Below the pieces are notes generated by a model, which was given only the letters and a program-made list of their open reading frames with translations, was not told where the DNA came from and searched no databases. A stretch of DNA of 64,000 nucleotides from Volvox africanus (taxonomy: Eukaryota; Chlorophyta; Chlorophyceae; Chlamydomonadales; Volvocaceae): NCBI GenBank assembly GCA_030268105.1, contig BSDZ01000086.1, positions 4,621,890-4,685,889 of the forward strand, read 5' to 3'. The translations under genes were made by a program, and so were the position numbers. Below, piece after piece: positions 1 to 10,600 of the stretch; the stretch's first letter is position 1; every line of letters begins with the position of its first letter.

Positions 1-135
1 GCAAAGCGCCCGGCCCCTTGTGGGCCGTATTACTTGCTCTGCTCTGCTCAATCATTCGTATATGAGTGTTGCTCACTCTTAACAAGCAGGCCTCATTAAA
101 AACAGGATGAACATGCTACTTCTTACCTCTTCTCG

Positions 136-232
136 TACTGTTATACGTAACTGTTATTGTTATACTATACTGTTATACTATTACTGTTACTAATACTGTT
201 CTACTATAACTGTCATACTTCATAGCAGCTAC
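136..232. repeat. Degenerate TACTGTTA-rich tract inside Sat720
   Basis: About 95 bp of loosely repeated ctgttatac, actgttac and actgttcta words, present in each monomer (again at 856, 1576, 2296 and so on). It is microsatellite-like and AT-rich, with no coding signal. Confidence 0.7.
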
Positions 233-495
233 TTCATATACATCCTCTATCTCTTTAAGAGTGGATTGAGGTGATGATGACGGATGAAAGATGCCCTGAT
301 GTTGCAATGCAGCTGAATGCTTTGGCTCTTTGACTCGAATGTTTAGGTACAGTGGTGCAGCTGAGTGCTGTAGAACGAGGAGTCCTGATGTGGATCAATG
401 AACGGCAAGGCAGAGGAACGCTGCAATATAAGGTACCGTGAGTCAGGCTGCTGATAATTGACACCTGTTTGATGCCTATGGAACAGGCGGATAAG

Positions 496-585
496 TGTTA
501 AAGTCAGCAAAGCGCCCGGCCCCTCCCTGGGCCGTATTACTTGCTCTGTCATTCATTCGTATATGAGTGTTGCTCACTCTTAACA
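496..585 (-). mobile_element. Solo LTR of TRIM-A (copy a in each Sat720 monomer)
   Basis: A 90-bp block beginning tgttaaagtcagc and ending gctcactcttaaca, so TG...CA ends with near-inverted termini. It matches, in reverse, the 89-bp LTR of the complete TRIM-A at 34756. It is flanked by the direct repeat ATAAG at 491-495 and 586-590, the 5-bp target duplication expected of LTR retrotransposition followed by LTR-LTR recombination. The same copy recurs every 720 bp (1216, 1936, 2656, 3376, 4096, 4816), so it was inserted before the array was amplified. It contains a GC-rich hairpin (ggccc/gggcc). Confidence 0.85.
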
Positions 586-709
586 ATAAGGCAGCCAAAT
601 GCTGCGTAAGAGGATGCGCGGCATGCAAAAATGGCCCCAGAGGATCACAAGGGTCATAAGGATGTATCGCATGTTGAGAAGCAATAGGATGGGGACTCCC
701 AAGCAGCAG

Positions 710-804
710 TGTTAAAGTCAGCAAAGCGCCCGGCCCCTCGTGGGCCGTATTACTTGCTCTGCTCTGCTCAATCATTCGTATATGAGTGTTGCTCACTCTT
801 AACA
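710..804 (-). mobile_element. Solo LTR of TRIM-A (copy b in each Sat720 monomer)
   Basis: A 95-bp second LTR of the same family, slightly longer than copy a because of an extra gctctgctca-like stretch. It is flanked by AGCAG at 705-709 and 805-809, a target duplication different from that of copy a, so the two are independent insertions and not the ends of one element. It recurs at 1430, 2150, 2870, 3590 and 4310. The copy starting at 5030 is interrupted at 5111 by the gypsy LTR, and another partial copy opens the window (1-84). Confidence 0.85.
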
Positions 805-881
805 AGCAGGCCTCATTAAAAACAGGATGAACATGCTACTTCTTACCTCTTCTCGTACTGTTATACGTAACTGTTATTGTT

Positions 882-3800
882 GTACTATACTGTTATACTA
901 TTACTGTTACTAATACTGTTCTACTATAACTGTCATACTTCATAGCAGCTACTTCATATACATCCTCTATCTCTTTAAGAGTGGATTGAGGTGATGATGA
1001 CGGATGAAAGATGCCCTGATGTTGCAATGCAGCTGAATGCTTTGGCTCTTTGATTTGAGTGTTTAGGTACAGTGGTGCAGCTGAGTGCTGTAGAACGAGG
1101 AGTCCTGATGTGGATCAATGAACGGCAAGGCAGAGGAACGCTGCAATATAAGGTACTGTGAGTTGGGCTGCTGATAATTGACACCTGTTTGATGCCTATG
1201 AAACAGGCGGATAAGTGTTAAAGTCAGCAAAGCGCCCGGCCCCTCCCTGGGCCGTATTACTTGCTCTGTCATTCATTCGTATATGAGTGTTGCTCACTCT
1301 TAACAATAAGGCAGCCAAATGCTGCGTAAGAGGATGCGCAACATGTGAAAATGGCCCCAGAGGATCACAAGGGTCATAAGGAGGTATCGCATGTTGAGAA
1401 GCAATAGGATGGCGACTCCCAAGCAGCAGTGTTAAAGTCAGCAAAGCGCCCGGCCCCTCGTGGGCCGGATTACTTGCTCTGCTCTGCTCAATCATTCGTA
1501 TATGAGTGTTGCTCACTCTTAACAAGCAGGCCTCATTAAAAACAGGATGAACATGCTACTTCTTACCTCTTCTCGTACTGTTATACGTAACTGTTATTGT
1601 TATACTATACTGTTATACTATTACTGTTACTAATACTGTTATACTATAACTGTCATACTTCATAGCAGCTACTTCATATACATCCTCTATCTCTTTAAGA
1701 GTGGATTGAGGTGATGATGACGGATGAAAGATGCCCTGATGTTGCAATGCAGCTGAATGCTTTGGCTCTTTGATTCGAGTGTTTAGGTACAGTGGTGCAG
1801 CTGAGTGCTGTAGAACGAGGAGTCCTGATGTGGATCAATGAACGGCAAGGCAGAGGAACGCTGCAATTTAAGGTACTGTGAGTTGGGCTGCTGATAATTG
1901 ACACCTGTTTGATGCCTATGGAACAGGCGGATAAGTGTTAAAGTCAGCAAAGCGCCCGGCCCCTCCCTGGGCCGTATTACTTGCTCTGTCATTCATTCGT
2001 ATATGAGTGTTGCTCACTCTTTACAATAAGGCAGCCAAATGCTGCGTAAGAGGATGCGTGGCATGCGAAAATTGCCCCAGAGGATCACAAGGGTCATAAG
2101 GATGTATCGCATGTTGAGAAGCAATAGGATGGCGACTCCCAAGCAGCAGTGTTAAAGTCAGCAAAGCGCCCGGCCCCTTGTGGGCCGTATTACTTGCTCT
2201 GCTCTGCTCAATCATTCGTATATGAGTGTTGCTCACTCTTAACAAGCAGGCCTCATTAAAAACAGGATGAACATGCTACTTCTTACCTCTTCTCGTACTG
2301 TTATACGTAACTGTTATTGTTATACTATACTGTTATACTATTACTGTTACTAATACTGTTCTACTATAACTGTCATACTTCATAGCAGCTACTTCATATA
2401 CATCCTCTATCTCTTTAAGAGTGGATTGAGGTGATGATGACGGATGAAAGATGCCCTGATGTTGCAATGCAGCTGAATGCTTTGGCTCTTTGATTTGAGT
2501 GTTTAGGTACAGTGGTGCAGCTGAGTGCTGTAGAACGAGGAGTCCTGATGTGGATCAATGAACGGCAAGGCAGAGGAACGCTGCAATATAAGGTACTGTG
2601 AGTTGGGCTGCTGATAATTGACACCTGTTTGATGCCTATGAAACAGGCGGATAAGTGTTAAAGTCAGCAAAGCGCCCGGCCCCTCCCTGGGCCGTATTAC
2701 TTGCTCTGTCATTCATTCGTATATGAGTGTTGCTCACTCTTAACAATAAGGCAGCCAAATGCTGCGTAAGAGGATGCGCAACATGTGAAAATGGCCCCAG
2801 AGGATCACAAGGGTCATAAGGAGGTATCGCATGTTGAGAAGCAATAGGATGGCGACTCCCAAGCAGCAGTGTTAAAGTCAGCAAAGCGCCCGGCCCCTCG
2901 TGGGCCGGATTACTTGCTCTGCTCTGCTCAATCATTCGTATATGAGTGTTGCTCACTCTTAACAAGCAGGCCTCATTAAAAACAGGATGAACATGCTACT
3001 TCTTACCTCTTCTCGTACTGTTATACGTAACTGTTATTGTTATACTATACTGTTATACTATTACTGTTACTAATACTGTTATACTATAACTGTCATACTT
3101 CATAGCAGCTACTTCATATACATCCTCTATCTCTTTAAGAGTGGATTGAGGTGATGATGACGGATGAAAGATGCCCTGATGTTGCAATGCAGCTGAATGC
3201 TTTGGCTCTTTGATTCGAGTGTTTAGGTACAGTGGTGCAGCTGAGTGCTGTAGAACGAGGAGTCCTGATGTGGATCAATGAACGGCAAGGCAGAGGAACG
3301 CTGCAATTTAAGGTACTGTGAGTTGGGCTGCTGATAATTGACACCTGTTTGATGCCTATGGAACAGGCGGATAAGTGTTAAAGTCAGCAAAGCGCCCGGC
3401 CCCTCCCTGGGCCGTATTACTTGCTCTGTCATTCATTCGTATATGAGTGTTGCTCACTCTTTACAATAAGGCAGCCAAATGCTGCGTAAGAGGATGCGTG
3501 GCATGCGAAAATTGCCCCAGAGGATCACAAGGGTCATAAGGATGTATCGCATGTTGAGAAGCAATAGGATGGCGACTCCCAAGCAGCAGTGTTAAAGTCA
3601 GCAAAGCGCCCGGCCCCTTGTGGGCCGTATTACTTGCTCTGCTCTGCTCAATCATTCGTATATGAGTGTTGCTCACTCTTAACAAGCAGGCCTCATTAAA
3701 AACAGGATGAACATGCTACTTCTTACCTCTTCTCGTACTGTTATACGTAACTGTTATTGTTATACTATACTGTTATACTATTACTGTTACTAATACTGTT

Positions 3801-3932
3801 CTACTATAACTGTCATACTTCATAGCAGCTACTTCATATACATCCTCTATCTCTTTAAGAGTGGATTGAGGTGATGATGACGGATGAAAGATGCCCTGAT
3901 GTTGCAATGCAGCTGAATGCTTTGGCTCTTTG
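882..3932. repeat. 1,440-bp higher-order dimer in Sat720
   Basis: Within Sat720 the second and fourth units share private variants, and so do the third and fifth. Examples are tgatttgagt at about 1051 and 2491, a ggat-ending LTR variant at about 1467 and 2907, ctgcaattta at 1861 and 3301, and ttacaataag at 2021 and 3461. Read at a 1,440-bp offset I see no mismatch across roughly this span. The outer units do not share these variants. This is a recent duplication of a two-monomer block. Confidence 0.8.
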
Positions 3933-5214
3933 ACTCGAATGTTTAGGTACAGTGGTGCAGCTGAGTGCTGTAGAACGAGGAGTCCTGATGTGGATCAATG
4001 AACGGCAAGGCAGAGGAACGCTGCAATATAAGGTACTGTGAGTTGGGCTGCTGATAATTGACACCTGTTTGATGCCTATGAAACAGGCGGATAAGTGTTA
4101 AAGTCAGCAAAGCGCCCGGCCCCTCCCTGGGCCGTATTACTTGCTCTGTCATTCATTCGTATATGAGTGTTGCTCACTCTTAACAATAAGGCAGCCAAAT
4201 GCTGCGTAAGAGGATGCGCGGCATGCGAAAATGGCCCCAGAGGATCACAAGGGTCATAAGGATGTATCGCATGTTGAGAAGCAATAGGATGGCGACTCCC
4301 AAGCAGCAGTGTTAAAGTCAGCAAAGCGCCCGGCCCCTCGTGGGCCGTATTACTTGCTCTGCTCTGCTCAATCATTCGTATATGAGTGTTGCTCACTCTT
4401 AACAAGCAGGCCTCATTAAAAACAGGATGAACATGCTACTTCTTACCTCTTCTCGTACTGTTATACGTAACTGTTATTGTTATACTATACTGTTATACTA
4501 TTACTGTTACTAATACTGCTCTACTATAACTGTCATACTTCATAGCAGCTACTTCATATACATCCTCTATCTCTTTAAGAGTGGATTGAGGTGATGATGA
4601 CGGATGAAAGATGCCCTGATGTTGCAATGCAGCTGAATGCTTTGGCTCTTTGACTCGAATGTTTAGGTACAGTGGTGCAGCTGAGTGCTGTAGAACGAGG
4701 AGTCCTGATGTGGATCAATGAACGGCAAGGCAGAGGAACGCTGCAATATAAGGTACTGTGAGTTGGGCTGCTGATAATTGACACCTGTTTGATGCCTATG
4801 GAACAGGCGGATAAGTGTTAAAGTCAGCAAAGCGCCCGGCCCCTCCCTGGGCCGTATTACTTGCTCTGTCATTCATTCGTATATGAGTGTTGCTCACTCT
4901 TAACAATAAGGCAGCCAAATGCTGCGTAAGAGGATGCGCGGCATGCGAAAATGGCCCCAGAGGATCACAAGGGTCATAAGGATGTATCGCATGTTGAGAA
5001 GCAATAGGATGGCGACTCCCAAGCAGCAGTGTTAAAGTCAGCAAAGCGCCCGGCCCCTCGTGGGCCGTATTACTTGCTCTGCTCTGCTCAATCATTCGTA
5101 TATGAGTGTTGTGTTGTGCTACGGTTCATTTCCCGTCGACGCGTAGGTCGACGCGATCCTATGAGTCGAAGTGCTTTTGTGATGAACGCATTACATATGA
5201 ATGAATCTGCATGA

Positions 5215-5240
5215 TATAAATGTATTCGCATACATTTATA
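5215..5240. promoter_or_regulatory. Perfect palindrome in gypsy LTR, 11-bp arms
   Basis: Arms tataaatgtat and atacatttata around a 4-base loop tcgc. The left arm starts with TATAAA, a possible core promoter. Whether it acts as a TATA box, a protein-binding palindrome or an RNA hairpin cannot be told from sequence. The copy in the right LTR is at 11860-11885. Confidence 0.5.
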
Positions 5241-5356
5241 TATGCATCTGGCATGTTGTCATTATCCATCGCGACATCGCATCATGGCAAATCCGCCTAG
5301 CATGCATGAATAACCGAAGCATTGAAGTGCGCATTATGCTCGTGCTACAAAACGAT

Positions 5357-5385
5357 AAGTAATATTATCTGATATAATATTACTT
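5357..5385. promoter_or_regulatory. Perfect palindrome in gypsy LTR, 12-bp arms
   Basis: Arms aagtaatattat and ataatattactt around the loop ctgat. It is AT-only apart from the outer g/c pair. It is present in both LTRs (right copy at 12002-12030). Function unknown. Confidence 0.5.
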
Positions 5386-5939
5386 CATTTAAGCACACGT
5401 TGAGAGCGCCGCACTCGTCGCGATACATGCCCTGCAACCGGATATCGTTATCCGGACCCTTGCATCATGCGAATGCCGGAAAGGCTTATACGTTGTTATA
5501 CGTAGACATCGCCTAGACGCAGTAGGGTTGTCACATCTAGGATCGGCCTCCTAATGTGAATCGTACGGCACTGCGATGCTGCGAGTATAACAGATGCGAG
5601 GACGGCTAAGCTAGACAAGACATTCGATACCGGAGAACACTTGTGTGTTCTACATTACTATTACTATACGATATTCTACTTAGCCCGAGCTAAAGCCTGA
5701 ACATCACTAATCACCGCCGCGTGATGATTGCTTGCTTCCGGCGCTGACGGCGATTTCGTCCATTGCATCATTCCGACCTGTAAGACCGTAAGTTATATCT
5801 CTCTTCGTCTTGAAGTCTTCCGCTGTCTCTGTTTGCTCTCGCTTGCCTTGCTGTACTTGCAAGTGCTCGCGCATCGGTGTCGATAGTCTCCAGACGTGCA
5901 GATACTCATGAGCAAACGCGAACGAGAGGTACAACAATT

Positions 5940-5951
5940 TGGTATCGAGAC
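5940..5951 (+). other. Primer-binding site of the gypsy element
   Basis: TGGTATCGAGAC follows the LTR end after a 3-base spacer (att). TGG complements the CCA tail of a tRNA. The sequence is close to the common initiator-Met PBS TGGTATCAGAGC but shifted by one base after TGGTATC, so the exact primer tRNA is not settled. Confidence 0.75.
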
Positions 5952-6402
5952 AGGTTCGTTGCCTAACTGTCTCTCTTTGTCTAATCGGAAGTAGGTTCTT
6001 TCTATGGCGAGTTCCAGCGACGAACCACGAGGACCGCTAGATACTTTTGCCGAAGACTTAGGCCGCGCCGTTTTGGACGCCGCCGCTTCCGGTTTGTAAT
6101 TGTTTAATTGCTTTTGCTTAGATTGCTGCACTTGTTGTGTAAGTGTACGCTCTGAGTCGCAGGTAATCTCAGTGCACCGGCATTGCTTGCCGCGGCGACT
6201 GAGACCGGCGTTCGTCCGGATCAGTTGGCGACTCTCATTGCCCAAACTACGGAGATCAGGACTCAGCTGGGCAATTACTTGCTGAGTTTGCTGAATCTTC
6301 TCAAGAGTACTGTCGGTAGGCTCACCGAATCGCTTTGTACTCTTGCCTTTGCGATAGAAGTCGGCTTCTATTACGCAAAACTAGGGTATCGTTTCGTGCT
6401 CC
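5952..6402 (+). other. Gypsy leader between PBS and gag start
   Basis: About 450 bp with no long frame. It holds a 31-codon frame at 6004-6099 (beginning MASSSDEPRG) in the gag frame, and an 84-codon frame at 6183-6437 in another frame that overlaps the gag start and has a leucine-rich helical look. The gag frame is closed by a TAG at 6382-6384. A GTAAGT at 6139 and CAG at 6160-6162 are possible splice signals, but nothing proves splicing. Packaging and translation-control signals would be expected here, and none can be recognised by eye. Confidence 0.5.
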
Positions 6403-7638
6403 ATGTCCGCGGAACACGACGATACGCCGCACGCTAGCCTAGCTAGCCAACCCGATTTCGTTGTAGCTGCTAGAGCGCCGGATAGAGGTCTTGAGACTGT
6501 TGGCGCGCGAGCCACTCAAGAGCCCCTTTTCCTTCAGACCCCTGCTCACTTAATTGTGCCGCATTCAGCAGTGAACACGAATATGGACAACACTGCTGGA
6601 CCAAGGGTTCTGCCATTACCTCAAGCTCGAGGGCATGATGACATCCCTGAGGTGATGAGATTGTCGATTCCCGTTCCTAGGCTCAATATTTCGCTGACCG
6701 ACAAGACACCAGGGCATAGCATAGCCGATGCAACTCGTGCGTACGTGCGTGACGCTAAAAAGTACCTCCAAGCTGTTCATGGTGGTGACAATGACGGTAT
6801 CAGGTGTCTCTTCGTTGGTAACACCCTCGAGGGCGCAGCGAAGGACTGGTATCGCAATTGGACCAACGCCCGGGGCAGCTATACTTTTGACGAGTTAGTC
6901 GCCGCTTTGCTCGCACGATTCGCTACTGAGGTTCAAGCACGCGATGTGGAAGCTCGTAACGTTTTGGCAGCGGGTAGCTACCACATGCGTCGGGATGAAA
7001 ATGTACCTGCGTACCAGTCACGCTTCGAAGCACTTGTGACTCCCATTGCTGACCTCACCGAATCTGAGCGTGTCTTTTGGTTTAGGCGAGGCCTAACGAA
7101 ACTTTTGGCTAAATGGTGCGCCACTGACTTGGTTGGAGCGCAGATCAAGTCGTATGACGCGTTGGTCGCTTTTGCTAAGGGCGCGGAGATACGACTTCTT
7201 GCCGGCGAGGAAGAAGTCAAGTCTGCCCCTCGTGCAAATGCCGTGCAAGTGCAGGATCCGCTTGGGGAAGCTGTGGCTCTCGACCAGGACCTCGGCGCGA
7301 CCCGCCCCACGCCTACTGCCGCGACGCGACACAGCAACGGGCAACGCAAGGCGCGCGGGGGCGCTAGCTCGGGTGTCCGTGGTACAGGAGGAGCAGGTCC
7401 GAGCTCGGACCCAGCTAGGAACAGGAAGCGTGGTGGTGCGCCGTCGTCGGCAGCCGCACAGCGTTCCGACCCCAACGCGAAGCGTACTCGTACGGACGAC
7501 ACATTTATGCCAAAATGGAATTGCAATCGTTCCGAATTCGAGCGTCGGAAATTGGCCAATGTTTGTCTACGGTGTGCGGAGAATCATTCCACGAAGGATT
7601 GCCCTCTAATGCCGCCGTTTGTACCTCAGCCGAAATAG
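6403..7638 (+). CDS. gag: Gag polyprotein of the gypsy element (411 aa)
   Basis: Structural protein that forms the virus-like particle and binds the element RNA. Residues about 125-235 look like the retrotransposon gag (capsid) domain: LEGAAKDWYRNW at 142-153, followed by a helical stretch with FDELVAALLARF and a YQSRFEAL segment. Residues 290-375 are low-complexity, rich in G, S, A and R, with basic clusters (ARNRKRGG, NAKRTRTDD) that could bind RNA or act as nuclear localisation signals. The last 25 residues hold one zinc knuckle, C388-x2-C391-x3-H395-x4-C400, one residue shorter between C and H than the usual CX2CX4HX4C. The start is the first ATG after the stop at 6382. The frame ends in a UAG directly followed by an open pol frame in the same phase. 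Confidence 0.9.
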   Translation: MSAEHDDTPHASLASQPDFVVAARAPDRGLETVGARATQEPLFLQTPAHLIVPHSAVNTNMDNTAGPRVLPLPQARGHDDIPEVMRLSIPVPRLNISLTDKTPGHSIADATRAYVRDAKKYLQAVHGGDNDGIRCLFVGNTLEGAAKDWYRNWTNARGSYTFDELVAALLARFATEVQARDVEARNVLAAGSYHMRRDENVPAYQSRFEALVTPIADLTESERVFWFRRGLTKLLAKWCATDLVGAQIKSYDALVAFAKGAEIRLLAGEEEVKSAPRANAVQVQDPLGEAVALDQDLGATRPTPTAATRHSNGQRKARGGASSGVRGTGGAGPSSDPARNRKRGGAPSSAAAQRSDPNAKRTRTDDTFMPKWNCNRSEFERRKLANVCLRCAENHSTKDCPLMPPFVPQPK

Positions 7639-7667
7639 GGGCTTGCCCGGGTTCCTGCGGAGGGGGC
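7636..7667 (+). promoter_or_regulatory. Gag-pol junction: in-frame UAG with downstream hairpin
   Basis: The gag stop TAG (7636-7638) is followed by GGG CTT, and the same frame then stays open to 11697. Starting six bases after the stop, 7645-7667 can fold with outer stem GCCC/GGGC and inner TCC/GGA around TGC. UAG followed by G and a structured RNA is the arrangement used for stop-codon readthrough by murine leukaemia virus-type retroviruses. A nonsense mutation or internal initiation at the ATG at 7732 are alternatives. Confidence 0.5.
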
Positions 7668-10600
7668 ACCACCTGGGATTTCTGAACTAACGCGTGGTCG
7701 GTGGTCATCCTTACGGCCAGCCGTTAAGGCATTGTTGCCTTGTGTACTTGGACACATCGAGCGAGTCATTGCGCGACGCATCACGCTTGACGGACGCACG
7801 GGACTTCTCTGCTTCGATCCGTTGTGTAATGTGTTTACACCTCGCCGTCCCCTGTCGTCTATCGATCTGTCCAACCACGTGGTTTTGTTCATCCCCTCGT
7901 CTCTGCGTGAGATGTCGGAACAGTTGGCCATGTACAGGAGGTGTAGGCGTCAATATCCAGACACTGCCGCATGTGTTTTACTCCCCGCTTTCTGTCGGCG
8001 CAAGGCAGAGGCATCGTTAAGGGGTATGCGGCATGTCCACCGGTTCAAGCCGGGCACCGTTTTGTTTAATGGTGTGGATCGGGAGGGTACGTTGGCTCCG
8101 TGGCCACACCTATCCTACTCGGTTGACGTTTGGTACGAAGCTCCTGATGGGGGTGCCGTTGGTTACGGACCCGCCTTAAGTGCACTGACGTTGTCTGCTG
8201 GGCAGTCGCTCGTAGATAACCGTGTCCCTGTGGTTCAGATCGGTTTGAATGGCCGTACTCTGAAGGCACTTGTTGACACCGGTGCCAGCGACGACTTCAT
8301 CTCTGTCGCAGAGGTGAATGCGCTGGGGTTGTCCCCAGAGTCGTCTGATTGTCCACAGGTTACCCTTGCTGACGGGGGTAAGCATCCCATCGTGGGCAGG
8401 ATTACCCTTAGCCTATCGTTAGGCCCTTTGCGTGTTGTGACCCGGCCGTACGTGCTGCAGGGCTTAGCAGAGACTGCACCGTACATAATGGGGTCGTCGA
8501 CATTACGACAGTACCGCGCGCGCATCGACATGGAGACCGCAACCCTGCATATGTGCAAGGGTACTCTGTCGATTAAGGTACCTTTCCTGTCGTTCGAACA
8601 TGTCACACCAAAGGAGGGCGAAACTGAGGCGGTGCCTATGGTTAATTTCGCTGTGACCGCAATGGCCGCGCGAATCGAACCAGAGCTAGTCGGGCGTAAG
8701 GAGGCCGTCCGTTTGTTACGGAAGGGTGCCCACGGACTGCTTTTAAGGCCGCGGGTGAGCTGTTGTGTCACCACCGCGCAGATTTCTGCGGATCCTGAGG
8801 TTGAGGCCCTACTGTCGCAGTATGAGGACGTCTTTAAAGATATCCCTGGCCTACCACCTATGCGTCCTGTTGATCACACAATCCCTCTCATGCCTGGAGC
8901 GCAGCCTACAGCCCGGCCAATGTACAGGTTGAGTCCATTGGAGCTGGATGAGGTGAAGCGCCAGGTGACGGATTTGCTCGCAAAGGGTATGATACGCCCC
9001 AGCACATCCCCGTATTCTGCACCGATTTTGTTTGTCGGTAAGAAGGATGGGACCTTGCGCATGTGCATCGATTACCGGGGGTTAAATGCAAATACGGTGA
9101 AAAATCGCTACCCTTTGCCTCGCGTCGACGACCTGTTGGATAAGCTGAAGGGCTCGGCTTATTTTTCCTCAATTGACTTACAACAGGGCTACAATCAGAT
9201 TCGCATCGCTGCCTCTGATATCCCGAAAACCGCTTTTCGGACGCCCTTCGGTCACTTTGAGTATACGGTCCTATCGTTTGGTTTGACTAATGCCCCTGCG
9301 ACGTTTCAGGCGGTTATGGACCGAATGTTTAGGCCGTTTATCGACAGGTTCGTTGTTTGCTACCTGGATGACATCTTGGTATACTCTAAAACGCGCGAGG
9401 AGCACTTGGAGCATCTTCGGCTCGTGCTCGACGTTATGAGGCGGGAGCAATTGTTTGCTAAACGCGCCAAATGCTTTTGGGCGCAGCCTCAGGTGGAATA
9501 TTTGGGCCACATCGTGTCGGCCACCGGTGTGAAGATGGACCCGCGGAAGGTCGCCGTGGTTCGCGATTGGCCCGCGCCTCAGAACCTCACGGAGCGTAAG
9601 TTCCTTGGCTTGACCAATTATTTCCGAAAGTTCATTGAAAAATATTCCATCATTGCGGCCCCGCTTACTAACTTAACTCGCAAAGGCGTTTTCGTTTCGC
9701 TCGAGTCGTGGACGTCGCAATGCCAGCGGGCATTCGAAGAGCTCAAACGAATCGTTGCCGAAGATGTCACCCTTGCATTCCCTGATTACTCGTTGCCATT
9801 TCGTGTTGAGGTAGTGTCTGATGCCTCAATGTTTGGAAGCGGCGCTGTATTGTTACAGGAAGGGCGACCAATCGCCTTCACGAGTAAGAAATTTTCTGGT
9901 GCGGAGATTCGCTACACCACCGGGGAACAGGAGCTTCTGGCCGTGCTGCATGCTTTAAAGGAATGGCGCTGTTACCTCGAGGGACGCCCGTTTACTTTAA
10001 AGACTGACCATAAGCCCCTAACGTTTTTGCAAAGCGTTCCGACGTTGAACCGCCGTCAAGCTAGGTGGATGGAATATCTAGCTAGGTTCAACTGCACCTG
10101 GGAGTATGTTTCTGGTAAATTGAATATTGCCGATGCTCTCAGTCGACATCCGTCGCTACACGCTGCAATTTTGGCAGCGCCCGTCGTGCGGCCGCGTAGC
10201 GAGGAGGTTCCGATCGCGACAGACCTCGCGGAGCGGTTGAAGGTTGCCTACAGCGCAGACGCCTGGTTCGCGGACCCGGCTAATGTAGAAAACCTTCGCA
10301 AGCAGAATGGCCTTTGGCTACGGACGGAGGGTGCAGCTACGCAAATCGTCGTTCCGAACGACGACGCGCTACGCTACGACATCCTTGCGCGGTTCCACGA
10401 GGACCCGTTAGCAGGACACCCTGGTAGCAAGCGATTGATCGACTTGGTGCAACGTTCCTTTTGGTGGCCTCGTTTGGCTAAGGATGCGGCGAACTTCGTA
10501 CAGACATGCAGTCTGTGCCAGCGCAATAAGGCTTTGTCCGGTAAGGGCCATGGGTTGTTGCAACCATTGCCTGTCCCGGATGCGCCTTGGGAAAGTGTTT

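Larger units (their letters stand above)
1..5111. repeat. Sat720: tandem satellite, 720-bp period
   Basis: The same block restarts at 1, 721, 1441, 2161, 2881, 3601, 4321 and 5041 with no length change, giving seven full periods and a 71-bp partial cut by the gypsy LTR. Units differ by scattered substitutions only. Each monomer holds two solo TRIM-A LTRs (about 185 bp together), a 121-bp spacer between them, a TACTGTTA-rich tract, and about 320 bp of sequence I do not recognise. Minus-strand open frames of 69-109 codons recur once per period, but they run through the solo LTRs and match no family I know, so I do not call genes. The array enters the window from the left, so its full size is unknown. 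Confidence 0.97.
5112..5936 (+). repeat. 5' LTR of the gypsy element
   Basis: An 825-bp copy with inverted ends TGTTG/CAACA. It should hold the promoter and polyadenylation signals. A TATAAA at 5215 is a candidate TATA box but forms part of a perfect hairpin. Four perfect short palindromes lie in the first two thirds (5215-5240, 5357-5385, 5438-5455, 5634-5651). Direct repeats of gtcgacgcg (near 5133 and 5147) and ttatacgt (near 5487) are also present. There is no coding frame I trust. The left boundary cuts a TRIM-A solo LTR of Sat720. Confidence 0.95.

Noticed and set aside
496..804. Copies a and b in Sat720 read as the two LTRs of one TRIM
   Set aside because: Each has its own 5-bp duplication, and the 121-bp spacer lacks the TRIM-A primer site and interior.
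476..805. 109-codon minus-strand frames in Sat720 as genes
   Set aside because: They run through two solo LTRs and recur only because of the tandem period; several units carry early stops.
1..5040. CRISPR-like array because of regular repeats
   Set aside because: The 720-bp period, eukaryotic LTR content and lack of short unique spacers exclude it.
6978..7559. 193-codon minus-strand frame opposite gag
   Set aside because: Shadow of the GC-rich gag coding strand; no family resemblance.
7133..7609. 158-codon plus-strand frame inside gag
   Set aside because: Overlaps the low-complexity G/S/R-rich part of gag in another frame and has no recognisable domain.
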